Below, in pieces: positions 46,090-54,652 of a stretch of DNA of 64,000 nt. A model generated the notes under the pieces. It did not search any database. It was not told the DNA's origin and worked only from the letters and a program-made list of their open reading frames with translations. Location of the stretch: contig NZ_AP019368.1 in NCBI RefSeq assembly GCF_004295685.1, positions 2,377,501 to 2,441,500 of the forward strand, read 5' to 3'. Every line of letters starts with the position of its first letter. The stretch's first letter is position 1. The DNA comes from Fluviispira sanaruensis (GTDB lineage: Bacteria > Bdellovibrionota_B > Oligoflexia > Silvanigrellales > Silvanigrellaceae). The position numbers and the translations under genes were made by a program.

Positions 46090-46413
46090 TTATATAATTT
46101 CTCTGCCCGCAATGGTTCCAGCAGCACGGCTTGAACATCCGCAGGTTCTGTTTCCAGCAGACTCAAACATAGATCCACACGTCAAACAGCGGCGGACACG
46201 AACATGGATTGGGGAAAGACCTGCAAGACGACGCGCAATGTTTTTTTGTTCGATATCTTTAATAACGCTAGGAGGTAAAGTCTTGATACGCATGCCATTT
46301 TCAATTCTCTCGCCATTTGCAAGATCAGACACAGGCGCGTGTACAGAGTCTTTAACTGCTGCGCTTTCTTGCTCGTTCGAAAGTAAAATTTTAGAATTAT
46401 TGCGTATTAACAT
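46090..46413 (-). CDS. small zinc-ribbon-like protein
   Basis: A 107-residue basic protein. Near the C-terminus RVRRCLTCGSMFESAGNRTC is followed by GC, giving a CxxC...CxC arrangement like a treble-clef or zinc ribbon. The region before it (PPSVIKDIEQKNIARRLAGL) is likely helical. GAGG precedes the ATG by five bases. A nucleic-acid-binding role is possible but unproven. Confidence 0.55.
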   Translation of the reverse strand: MLIRNNSKILLSNEQESAAVKDSVHAPVSDLANGERIENGMRIKTLPPSVIKDIEQKNIARRLAGLSPIHVRVRRCLTCGSMFESAGNRTCGCSSRAAGTIAGREII

Positions 46414-46538
46414 AGGTACCTCATAAATATTTAGAAAAATTCTTGTAAGAAGGGATCTTGGATGGAATGCACCACCTTGAAGTCTTGCAAGCTAAACGAG
46501 AAAAAGAAAATATTCTTTGATATGGATCAATAAACTAT

Positions 46539-48446
46539 ATGATTAATACTATAAATCATCTGAAGCACTTGCTTTTACTACAAAACTTCTATCCTCTATT
46601 TTCACTGATCATTTTTCCATTATTTATGCTAAATAGCTGTAATATAGCAAAAAATGATCCTAAAAAAGCCCTCAATACGATCTCAAGCCCTTTTTATTCG
46701 ATTGAAAGTTCTGCAGATACTTTACAATTTACTTATCAAGACCTTAACCCTTATATTGTCAATGGTTTAGCCTGGACCCCTCTTGTTCTTCCTATCAAAG
46801 AAAATATTCTTATTCAGCAATCTGATTTTCTTAGCGCATTTTGGCAAGAAAAAGATGATCCTGTGCTCCCACCTATTGATGGGTCTTGCAGTTTTATCAA
46901 TAATCCAATCAACGAAGAAAAAAACGCGCAAAAAGGCCCTCTCAAACTTGTTAACTTCAGCTCAGACAGTGCTGACCCAAGCAAAGATGCAGGTGAAATT
47001 TTCTTTCTTCTCAATTCAGAAACCTTAGATCCATTTGCAATGCTCAAATTAAATATATATGGACAAGCAAAATGTTTTATATCACAGAAAAATTATCGAA
47101 TATCATCAGGTTTTGGGAAATTACGCAATGAAAAAGATGCTCAGACAAATGCTTCTCAACAGTCTGTTCCTTTTTCTGAATATTCTTATCTCTCCTTTCT
47201 TCCTCAAAGAGTAGATGGCATTTATGAAGGAGATCTCGTTCGCATTGGCCGGAGTCTATCAGCAAATGTCTGGACCAATTTAAAAGATAAATATAATGAA
47301 GGTGGATTTTTTATACCAACTAAAATAAGCAATGATTTATTTGTATCAGGAAATTTCCAATCCAAAAAAATGGGAGTGGATGAATTTATGCAAACATCTA
47401 TTCTTGTAGGAAATACGCCTTTTAAAGTTAAACTAGAAACCTCAACATATCAAATTGCTATTTTTCGCAAAAATAAAATGGTTTGTTTAAAAAGTATAGA
47501 ACTCAAACCAGAAGAAGTTTATGATTTCACATGCTTTCCAAATGAAGGACAAACTGAAGATGATATTTTTGAAAATGAAGGGCAAAACTTTTATTTTGAT
47601 CCCACATTTTATCCATTTTCTATTTTAGATTCAATTCATTTTCAGAGATGGGCATTTTCATTTCCAAATAATTTTCTCGTAACATCACCATTAAATATAA
47701 GAAATGATTATTATAAAGAAGATGAGCATACGAATTTTCAAAAAGAATTTCAATTTTTATTTCAAAATTCAAATAATAAATTAACAAGTATATTAGGTAA
47801 AAAATACAATATTTTGAATTTTGATAAAATAAATAAACAAAGTTTAGATCAATATTATTTAGGTGTAAATTCATCAATATTTTCAAGTTATATTAATACC
47901 GTTCAGAATTATCCTAAAGATATAGATTTAATCGGAATTCCTTTGGGCGCTGTAGGAGAAAAAAGTCTTGCCCTTGGAGCAGTTCCATTTTCGGCTTTTA
48001 CAAAATTTACTAAGCAAAATCTGGGTGAAGATTTTTTAAGCATGTCCAATGTTCAAGCATCTAATGGAACTTTAATTAAAATTTTTGAACCTTTACCCAT
48101 AACAAACAATGGTGGAGTCCTAACCAGTTTTATTCAACAGAGATTTCGTTTTCGAGTGGTTATTCCTCCTTGGAATTCGACAAATATTGTAGAAATGTAT
48201 ATTAATGGTAAAATTCATCGTCGTTGGATTTTAGATCGAGGTGATATTTCAAAAGCATATTCACAGAGTATCGAAGATGTCACGAATGAAAAAGGATCTT
48301 TTTCAGTTAGATGGATAGCCTGGGGTGAGGATTATTTACCTGATTTTCTAACTGGCTCTAAAAATACTTTACCACTTATGATCACCCGCGATTATTGTAT
48401 TGATACTCTAGGCGATGGAATATGCCATATGGAGCTGCAAAAATGA
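46539..48446 (+). CDS. large predicted lipoprotein of unknown function
   Basis: A 635-residue protein with an N-terminal hydrophobic signal and lipobox LNSC (lipidated C34). The remainder lacks a recognised domain and looks beta-rich, with a possible substrate-binding-like or structural fold near the C-terminus (FRFRVVIPPWNSTNIVEMYI). ATGA overlap with deoC shows translational coupling. The RBS before the start is weak. Confidence 0.55.
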   Translation: MINTINHLKHLLLLQNFYPLFSLIIFPLFMLNSCNIAKNDPKKALNTISSPFYSIESSADTLQFTYQDLNPYIVNGLAWTPLVLPIKENILIQQSDFLSAFWQEKDDPVLPPIDGSCSFINNPINEEKNAQKGPLKLVNFSSDSADPSKDAGEIFFLLNSETLDPFAMLKLNIYGQAKCFISQKNYRISSGFGKLRNEKDAQTNASQQSVPFSEYSYLSFLPQRVDGIYEGDLVRIGRSLSANVWTNLKDKYNEGGFFIPTKISNDLFVSGNFQSKKMGVDEFMQTSILVGNTPFKVKLETSTYQIAIFRKNKMVCLKSIELKPEEVYDFTCFPNEGQTEDDIFENEGQNFYFDPTFYPFSILDSIHFQRWAFSFPNNFLVTSPLNIRNDYYKEDEHTNFQKEFQFLFQNSNNKLTSILGKKYNILNFDKINKQSLDQYYLGVNSSIFSSYINTVQNYPKDIDLIGIPLGAVGEKSLALGAVPFSAFTKFTKQNLGEDFLSMSNVQASNGTLIKIFEPLPITNNGGVLTSFIQQRFRFRVVIPPWNSTNIVEMYINGKIHRRWILDRGDISKAYSQSIEDVTNEKGSFSVRWIAWGEDYLPDFLTGSKNTLPLMITRDYCIDTLGDGICHMELQK

Positions 48447-49216
48447 TAAAATACAGTCATGCTGAGATCGAAAAGGATTATAAAGCACGCGAAAACTTTC
48501 TAGCCACCAACAATCGTAAATACTTAGCAGAACTGATCGATTCCACACTTTTAAAAGCCGATCTTTTAAAATCTCAGATTGAAGTTCTCTGTCACGAAGC
48601 AATTGAGCATCGATTTAAAAGTATTTGCATTCCTCAAACTTATCTTAGTTTTGCAAAAGATATTTTCCTAAACTCAATCACAAAAAGTGAACAAACAAAA
48701 ATCTGCACCGTTATTTCTTTTCCTTTAGGATATACAACAACTGAAGCAAAAGTTAAAGAAATAGAAATTGCCCTTCAAAAAGGTGCAGATGAAATTGATT
48801 TTGTCCAAAACATCACTTTTGTAAAAAATGGTGATTTTATTTCGCTAGAACATGAATTTCTTGCTCTAGCCAAAGCAGCACAAAATAAAGTAACGAAAGT
48901 TATTTTAGAAACGGCTTTATTAACCAGCGATGAAATATTTAAATGTACTTTTTTAGCTGCAAAATGCGGGATTCACATTATTAAAACATCGACAGGTTTT
49001 TCACATAGAGGGGTATCAACAGAAGATATAAGAATTATTAAAAATGCATTAGAAACTCACCAAAAAGAAACAGGAATTATTCTTGGAATCAAAGCAAGTG
49101 GGGGAGTTCGCTCTTTAAAAGAAGCTTACGAACTTGTGAATTTAGGTGCAACCCGACTTGGTACCAGCGGAGGAGTTGTTATCCTCCAAGATAAAACAAA
49201 TGTAAATAATTATTAA
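48443..49216 (+). CDS. deoC: deoxyribose-phosphate aldolase
   Basis: A 257-residue TIM-barrel aldolase that splits 2-deoxyribose 5-phosphate into glyceraldehyde 3-phosphate and acetaldehyde in deoxynucleoside catabolism. The Schiff-base lysine is K181 in IIKTSTGFSHRG and the second lysine K217 is in GIKASGGVRS; VISFPLGYTTTEAKVKEIE is typical. An ATG at 48422 is in frame, but the one at 48443 overlaps the preceding stop (ATGA) and follows GGAG. No deoA or deoB lies nearby. Confidence 0.93.
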   Translation: MIKYSHAEIEKDYKARENFLATNNRKYLAELIDSTLLKADLLKSQIEVLCHEAIEHRFKSICIPQTYLSFAKDIFLNSITKSEQTKICTVISFPLGYTTTEAKVKEIEIALQKGADEIDFVQNITFVKNGDFISLEHEFLALAKAAQNKVTKVILETALLTSDEIFKCTFLAAKCGIHIIKTSTGFSHRGVSTEDIRIIKNALETHQKETGIILGIKASGGVRSLKEAYELVNLGATRLGTSGGVVILQDKTNVNNY

Positions 49217-49237
49217 TTTTTATCATAGGATTTTGTA

Positions 49238-50512
49238 ATGGAAAATATCAATAAAAATCAAGGTGATTCACATTTTTTAAAAAAAATTAGTCTTGTTTCT
49301 ATTTTAATCAGCATTGTTGGTTTTGCAGTCTCTCTCTATGCACTCATAATCCATTTAGAGCTTATTCTAAACTCTTCAAGCACTTCTGTGTGCGATATCA
49401 ATGCAAAACTAAGTTGTTCCGCAGTCATTGGTAGCTCTTATGGAGAGTTTGCCGCTATTCCTTTAGGGGCATTTGGGATGACATATTTCTCCATCCTATT
49501 TTCAGCTGCAATCATGCCAAGAATTGCGAATATTAATCACAAATGGCTTGCCTCAGTTGAACTTGCTTTAGGCTTAGTTGGTCTATTCACTTCAATAGTT
49601 TTGGCATATATTTCTTATAAAGTTATTCAAATAACTTGTCCTACTTGCACAGTTATTCACATTACGACTGCTGCATATACTCTTGTTAAAATCAAACAAT
49701 ATTTAAATTTAAAAAATGAAACAAAAAGATCACAGCCCGATGCTCTCACACGTTTTCTAGCTGTTTCGTTATGCTTTGGTTTACCACCATTAGCAGCAGG
49801 TTTAATCGGTAACATTATGGCCGAACATTTTAAAAAACCAGCTGTAGAAGCTTCTGCAAATACTGAAAAAAAGCCAGAACAAAGTAACATTCCAACTGTA
49901 GAAGCCAATAATGCTACCAAAGCCCTAATGACATTTAATAAAACAAACTTTGTCGGAAATGGTGAAGATTATCGCAGAGGAAGTGATTCAGCCAAAGTTA
50001 TTGTCCAAATGTTTTCTGATTATGGATGTCCGCATTGCCGTATAGCAACAGAAGCTATAATGAAAGCGCAAGACATTGTGGGTTTAAATAAGGTGTTATA
50101 TGTTTACCGTTTTTTTCCATTGAGCAATAAATGCAACCCTTTTATGCAATCAGAAGGTCCTTATGAGTATTCTTGCACACTCACTGAAGCCACTCGTTGT
50201 GCAGGTCAGCAAGGTAAATTCTGGGAGTTTAAATCATGGGGATTTTCAGCTCAATTTTGGTCTGATGCGCAGAGAAGCGAAAGTTTTTCTATGAAAGGAT
50301 TAAAGAAAGAAGCAGATGTGCTAGGAATAAATTCCGATCAATTTACTCAATGTATACAAAGTCACGTTGAGTTACAAAAGATTAAAGATGATGCTCAAAT
50401 TGCCAATCAATTAAATATTAAAGGTACACCACTTATTTTTATTAATGGGGTTGAATATACAGGGGATCATACATTTTTAGCATTTTCTGAAGCATTCAAT
50501 CGCTCACTTTAA
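49238..50512 (+). CDS. VKOR-DsbA fusion, disulfide-forming membrane protein
   Basis: A 424-residue fusion. The N-terminal vitamin K epoxide reductase-like domain has about four or five membrane segments, loop cysteines C52 and C60, and the active-site pair C134-PT-C137. After a charged linker (about 170-240) comes a DsbA/thioredoxin-like domain with C264-PH-C267 in FSDYGCPHC and the cis-Pro loop GTPLIFINGVEY. Together the domains can make disulfides in exported proteins and pass electrons to quinone. It likely replaces DsbA/DsbB. Confidence 0.9.
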   Translation: MENINKNQGDSHFLKKISLVSILISIVGFAVSLYALIIHLELILNSSSTSVCDINAKLSCSAVIGSSYGEFAAIPLGAFGMTYFSILFSAAIMPRIANINHKWLASVELALGLVGLFTSIVLAYISYKVIQITCPTCTVIHITTAAYTLVKIKQYLNLKNETKRSQPDALTRFLAVSLCFGLPPLAAGLIGNIMAEHFKKPAVEASANTEKKPEQSNIPTVEANNATKALMTFNKTNFVGNGEDYRRGSDSAKVIVQMFSDYGCPHCRIATEAIMKAQDIVGLNKVLYVYRFFPLSNKCNPFMQSEGPYEYSCTLTEATRCAGQQGKFWEFKSWGFSAQFWSDAQRSESFSMKGLKKEADVLGINSDQFTQCIQSHVELQKIKDDAQIANQLNIKGTPLIFINGVEYTGDHTFLAFSEAFNRSL

Positions 50513-50525
50513 AATACGACTACAC

Positions 50526-50873
50526 TCATCCTGGCGGCCAAGATAATGATCTCCCACCTAAAACATGACAGTGCATATAATAAACTGTTTGACCGCCATG
50601 TTCGCCATTGTTAAAAACAAGCCGATAGCCTGACTGAGAAATACCGGTTAATTCCGCAACTTTTTTAGCAGCAAACAACACTCGTCCCATTTGATCTATA
50701 TCATTTTCATTTGCTTGCGCTACGTTCACTATTTTTGTTTTTGGAATAACCAAAACATGAACGGGCGCTTGAGGGCTTATATCATTAAATGCTAAAGTAT
50801 ACTCATCTTCATAAATTGGTTTACAAGGGATTTCTCCTTGTAATATTTTTTCAAAAATTGTTTTTTGACTCAT
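50526..50873 (-). CDS. HIT-family (Hint-like) hydrolase
   Basis: A 115-residue histidine-triad protein related to HinT, which hydrolyses nucleoside phosphoramidates. The C-terminal motif reads YMHCHVLGGR: the first His of HxHxH is Tyr99, while the nucleophile position H101 and H103 are kept. The end SLSWPPG is typical. The ATG at 50888 gives five extra residues without a better RBS, so 50873 is preferred. Confidence 0.88.
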   Translation of the reverse strand: MSQKTIFEKILQGEIPCKPIYEDEYTLAFNDISPQAPVHVLVIPKTKIVNVAQANENDIDQMGRVLFAAKKVAELTGISQSGYRLVFNNGEHGGQTVYYMHCHVLGGRSLSWPPG

Positions 50874-50894
50874 TGTGGTTTCTCGCATAGAAAA

Positions 50895-51455
50895 TTAGGT
50901 GAATACAAATATCACAAAGAGAAGTATCACAAAAACCGCTGCAAACCAAATATATCCTTTTGGTCTATAAATATTGAAAGGCTCTTCTTCAAAGTTTGTT
51001 AACTTAGTGCTCTTTGCCATTTCTTTTTCATTCATTTCTTTTTTATTTGTTTCATGTTCTTTCATAGAGTCTTTTGGATGACTCATTTCTTTTTTATTTG
51101 TTTCATGCTCTTTCATAGAGTCTTTTGGATGACTCATTTCTTTTTTCATACTCTCCGATGAGTGTTCTTTTGATTTTTCCATATTCGTTTGGGTATTAAC
51201 CATGGTTCCATGTGGGTCTTTAGTTTCTATCTCTTTCTTTTCTGTTTTTTTCTCGCCTTTTTTAGCTTCAGGTAAAGTCATTTTTTTGAGAGCATGTTCA
51301 TCACTTTTAGGCTCATAGACCTCTTCGCCATTCACTTTCTTAACTTCATGTGAAGGATTCTCGTGTCCTGAATCAGCATTTAAATTTGAAAAAATAAATA
51401 TGATATTAAGAAATGCTATAAAAAAAACTATGGAATAAATTATTTTCCGCCGCAA
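50895..51455 (-). CDS. two-anchor protein with Met/His/Lys-rich repeats
   Basis: A 186-residue protein, unrecognised. A hydrophobic N-terminus (about 4-25) and a C-terminal membrane segment (about 165-185) bracket a highly charged stretch containing two copies of KKEMSHPKDSMKEHETN. Met and His in the repeats could bind metal. The start is TTG, chosen because GGAGG lies seven bases before it; the nearby ATG is in another frame. It lies just upstream of the HIT gene. Confidence 0.55.
   Translation of the reverse strand: MRRKIIYSIVFFIAFLNIIFIFSNLNADSGHENPSHEVKKVNGEEVYEPKSDEHALKKMTLPEAKKGEKKTEKKEIETKDPHGTMVNTQTNMEKSKEHSSESMKKEMSHPKDSMKEHETNKKEMSHPKDSMKEHETNKKEMNEKEMAKSTKLTNFEEEPFNIYRPKGYIWFAAVFVILLFVIFVFT
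51034..51135 (-). repeat. 51-bp in-frame tandem repeat
   Basis: Two adjacent 51-bp units differing by one base, coding the 17-residue KKEMSHPKDSMKEHETN repeat in the minus-strand protein. Confidence 0.95.
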
Positions 51456-51515
51456 GGCATAACCTCCGAGCTTAGAAAGAATGCAATTTTAAAAAAGCAT
51501 CATTGTATTTCCATA

Positions 51516-51935
51516 CTATCTTTTTTGTGAAGCTTTTTGTTGCCTTTGATTCCAAATTTGACGGACGAGTTTATGCCAATATTCTGTGTTGGTAGGAGAA
51601 ATACCTTTGACCGAAACAAATTTTAACAGTGGTGATTTCCCCTCATAGGGGATTTGTTTTGGAACGATATCTGTAAACAGATGCACAGGTCCCGAAATTT
51701 TATGACGTTTAAAAACCTTTTCAGGACCATAAACGCGCAACTCAACTCTGAGTAAACCTTTAGGTTTATCCACAACTTGCTCGAAAAAAGAGTCAATCTG
51801 CGCCCCCTGTTCTTCATTTTGCGTTTGCAACGACAATGCCAATTCGTTCTCTCCAAAATCATGAATTTCACTTTCAAATCCATAGGAGAAACTACCGTAA
51901 CAAAACCATATGTCCACACAAAATTCTTGAAGCAT
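51516..51935 (-). CDS. hypothetical protein
   Basis: A 139-residue soluble protein with no recognised family. It contains alternating beta-like stretches (GLLRVELRVYGPEKVFKRHK, SGPVHLFTDIVPKQIPYEG) and a basic tail rich in Gln and Lys. It begins six bases after the UbiB-like kinase stop, in the same direction, so the two are probably co-transcribed. Confidence 0.5.
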   Translation of the reverse strand: MLQEFCVDIWFCYGSFSYGFESEIHDFGENELALSLQTQNEEQGAQIDSFFEQVVDKPKGLLRVELRVYGPEKVFKRHKISGPVHLFTDIVPKQIPYEGKSPLLKFVSVKGISPTNTEYWHKLVRQIWNQRQQKASQKR

Positions 51936-51941
51936 ATCTCT

Positions 51942-53615
51942 CTACTTAAATCGTCCTGAACGAATGATACCTAATATGAGCCAAAGGCCTAAGACCAAAG
52001 CAATACCAAAGCCAATCAATCCAAATGTGGCTAAGGAGTCGTACAGTCTACCTTGTTTTCCATAAGTAGCAATACTGCTGCCCAAGACTATAGAACCAAT
52101 TAATATTGCTAAGCTTAATCTATTTGATGCGCGATCGATTTCGCGAGTCAAAAATATAATATCTTCACTCTTAAACTGAAAGGCGAGAGAGCCGGTTTGC
52201 AATTTTTTTGCAAGAATTCTTAGGGTTATTGGTAAATCCTTAATAAATGCTCCGGAATCATGCATTGCTAAACTGATATTGCGCTCAAACCATTTTTTAT
52301 CGAAATGAAATAACGCATTTTTTTCTGCATATTCTGTTGAAAACTCTAGAATTTGAAATTTTGCATCCATACTGCGACCAAAGTTCTCTAGAGCAATCAA
52401 AGCTCTAAAGAAGAGGATCAATTCTCTTTCAAGGGGAGCTCCTTTGCGTGCAGATACTTTTGCAATACGCATAAGAACTTTACCTAAATGCATCTCTTGT
52501 GCGGGGAGAGTGATGATATTGTCTAATATTTCTGTGATTTCAGATTCTAATTGATCATTTGAGGTCAGATCATCATTTTCGGTTAAATCTATAAATAACC
52601 GAGCACAGGTTTCAATATCTTGTTTTGACAAGGAGTAAAACATAAAAGCCATGGTATTGCGAATGTCTCGTTTGAGTCGCACTGTCAGTCCAAAATCGAT
52701 AATTGCTAATTTCCCATTGTCCATCAGAATAAAGTTACCTGGATGTAAATCCCCATGAAAAACCCCAAATTTAAAGGTCATGTCAAGAAAAGCTTCCACT
52801 CCAAGACGGGCCAAAGACTTTGTGTTTTTAATTTCTAATTTACCTGTGAGTTTTGTGCCTTTAATCTCACTCATACAGAGAATTTTTGAAGTACAATACT
52901 TATAAAATATCTGAGGAATTTCAATGTTTTTATGATCTTTAAAAAAAGCACGCATTCTTTCTGTGTTTGAAGCTTCGCGCAAATAATCCAATTCGTTGAG
53001 CAAAGAACGCCGGAGTTCCTCAATTATCACTGTTGGCCGTAAAAGTCTTAACTCAGGCATAGCTGTTTCTAAAATAGAAGCTATGGTCATTAAGATCGCT
53101 AAGTCATTTGAAATAATAATATTGATATCTGGCCGTTGAATTTTAAAAACCACATGCCGTCCATCTTTTAGCAGAGCTCTGTGTACTTGACCTATACTCG
53201 CGGAACCAATCGGCACATAATCGAAGTCTTCAATTTCCGCTAGAATATCTTCGGAAAACTCATCAATTAAACATTTTTCAACCACTTCTTTTGGTAGAGG
53301 TTTTACTCTATCATGCAATCTTTTAAATTCTTCTACATAATTTTTAGGCAAAAGATCCTCTCTTGCAGCAAGGATCTGTGCTAATTTTACAAATGTTGGA
53401 CCCAGTTCTTCAAAGGCCATAGCCAAACGTTTCGCTATGGAATGAGGGGTGTTCATATGTTGCTCATGTAGACTTGAATCATTCGTTTGGGATTGAATGA
53501 GATCACGTAACTCAGTTCTTTGAATCTCCCTTTTAAATCCATAACGCGCTAAAATATTTACAATATGGGTAAGCCTCCCAATATTTCTAAATTTTTGTAA
53601 TATGCTTGAAGGCAT
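51942..53615 (-). CDS. UbiB/ABC1/AarF-family atypical kinase
   Basis: A 557-residue membrane-associated protein of the UbiB/COQ8 family, needed for ubiquinone synthesis in many bacteria. The family-defining KxGQ motif appears as KLAQ in LGPTFVKLAQILAARED, and the Ala-rich loop as IGSASIGQVHRA. The catalytic HGDLHPGN and metal-binding IIDFGLT motifs are intact, and the C-terminus has two membrane segments. GAGG precedes the ATG. No other ubiquinone gene is in the window. Confidence 0.88.
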   Translation of the reverse strand: MPSSILQKFRNIGRLTHIVNILARYGFKREIQRTELRDLIQSQTNDSSLHEQHMNTPHSIAKRLAMAFEELGPTFVKLAQILAAREDLLPKNYVEEFKRLHDRVKPLPKEVVEKCLIDEFSEDILAEIEDFDYVPIGSASIGQVHRALLKDGRHVVFKIQRPDINIIISNDLAILMTIASILETAMPELRLLRPTVIIEELRRSLLNELDYLREASNTERMRAFFKDHKNIEIPQIFYKYCTSKILCMSEIKGTKLTGKLEIKNTKSLARLGVEAFLDMTFKFGVFHGDLHPGNFILMDNGKLAIIDFGLTVRLKRDIRNTMAFMFYSLSKQDIETCARLFIDLTENDDLTSNDQLESEITEILDNIITLPAQEMHLGKVLMRIAKVSARKGAPLERELILFFRALIALENFGRSMDAKFQILEFSTEYAEKNALFHFDKKWFERNISLAMHDSGAFIKDLPITLRILAKKLQTGSLAFQFKSEDIIFLTREIDRASNRLSLAILIGSIVLGSSIATYGKQGRLYDSLATFGLIGFGIALVLGLWLILGIIRSGRFK

Positions 53616-53761
53616 AGAGACCTCTCAATTTTCAACCTGAGGAATTTTTATCGTTTACAAACCTCGATTCATTTATAATACACTGGTAATTTATTATCTA
53701 AGGAATTTGTTTTGCAATACGAAATATTACTGCTTTAAATTTAATCACCCGAGAGGCTTGT

Positions 53762-54064
53762 ATGAAAATAAATTGCAGAGAGTTTACACAAATGTATAAA
53801 AGTGCGGATAAAAATAAGAGTACTTTATTGGATGTTCGGAATAATGAAGAAGTACAAAATGGTTCTCTACCCTGGAGTTTACATATTCCAATAGTTGACC
53901 TTGAGTTTAGGTATCTCGAAATCCCATCTGACAACGAAGTTTTTATCTATTGCAAGTCTGGGGGAAGAGCGGAAAAAGCAGAGATGTTTTTGACTCATAA
54001 AGGATTTAAAAAAACAAGGTATGCCAGCCCAGGGGGCTATGAGGAATTAAAAGAGTTATTTTAA
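53762..54064 (+). CDS. single-domain rhodanese
   Basis: A 100-residue sulfurtransferase-fold protein. STLLDVRNNEEVQNGSLPWS and the active-site loop CKSGGR with C64 are present, so it can carry a persulfide. It could serve sulfur transfer, tRNA modification or cyanide detoxification; context does not decide. It converges with the response regulator, overlapping by nine bases. Confidence 0.88.
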   Translation: MKINCREFTQMYKSADKNKSTLLDVRNNEEVQNGSLPWSLHIPIVDLEFRYLEIPSDNEVFIYCKSGGRAEKAEMFLTHKGFKKTRYASPGGYEELKELF

Positions 54065-54436
54065 GGGGATACCTTCAAGAACTTTTTTAACCGCAGCCAA
54101 TAGTTTATCAGGAACAAAAGGCTTTACAATCCAAACCATGATGCCTATTTCTTTGCCCTGTTGAGCAACTTCTTGACTTGCCACAGTTGAAAGCATAAAT
54201 ATTGGAATGTTTTGAGTTTTGGGATCGGATTTGATTGCTTTTGCCATTTCAAGACCGTTCATTTTAGGCATATTGAGATCAGAAATAATCAGATCCACTG
54301 TGTTTGAGCGTGTCACAGCCAAACCCACAGAACCATCTTCTGCCTCTAATATATTATAACCACCTTTAGATAGGGCATATTTTGCAAGATTTCGCACTGT
54401 TAATGCATCATCCACTATCAAAATAGTTTTTGCCAT
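54056..54436 (-). CDS. single-domain response regulator (CheY-like)
   Basis: A 126-residue receiver domain without output domain. D9-D10 form the acidic pocket, D53 in IISDLNMPKMNG is the phospho-acceptor, S83/T84 and K105 (IVKPF) complete the set. The protein is likely CheY- or relay-like; its kinase is unknown. A TTG upstream at 54448 is in frame, but GAGG places the start at 54436. It lies 24 bases downstream of ccoS in the same direction. Confidence 0.9.
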   Translation of the reverse strand: MAKTILIVDDALTVRNLAKYALSKGGYNILEAEDGSVGLAVTRSNTVDLIISDLNMPKMNGLEMAKAIKSDPKTQNIPIFMLSTVASQEVAQQGKEIGIMVWIVKPFVPDKLLAAVKKVLEGIPLK

Positions 54437-54460
54437 TGAGGACCTCAAGCCGAAAGAATT

Positions 54461-54652
54461 CTAGACTTTCTTTTCGGTATTTTTTATTTCTACTTTAGGG
54501 GGTGGCTCGTCCACAGAATCGTCCAGTAAGATTTTATGTGCGGGTGTTTTCAAATCTTCAAATTGACCATTTTTAACTGCAAAAAGAAAAATAATTAAAA
54601 AAGCTCCGCCAATTATAAGCATAAATATTGCTAAATACATTATGATTGCCAT
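54461..54652 (-). CDS. ccoS: cbb3-type oxidase assembly protein CcoS
   Basis: A 63-residue protein with one N-terminal membrane segment followed by FAVKNGQFEDLKTPAHKILL, the CcoS signature. CcoS is needed for heme/copper insertion into CcoN. A perfect AAAGGAG precedes the ATG. It overlaps the end of ccoI by 13 bases. Confidence 0.92.
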   Translation of the reverse strand: MAIIMYLAIFMLIIGGAFLIIFLFAVKNGQFEDLKTPAHKILLDDSVDEPPPKVEIKNTEKKV

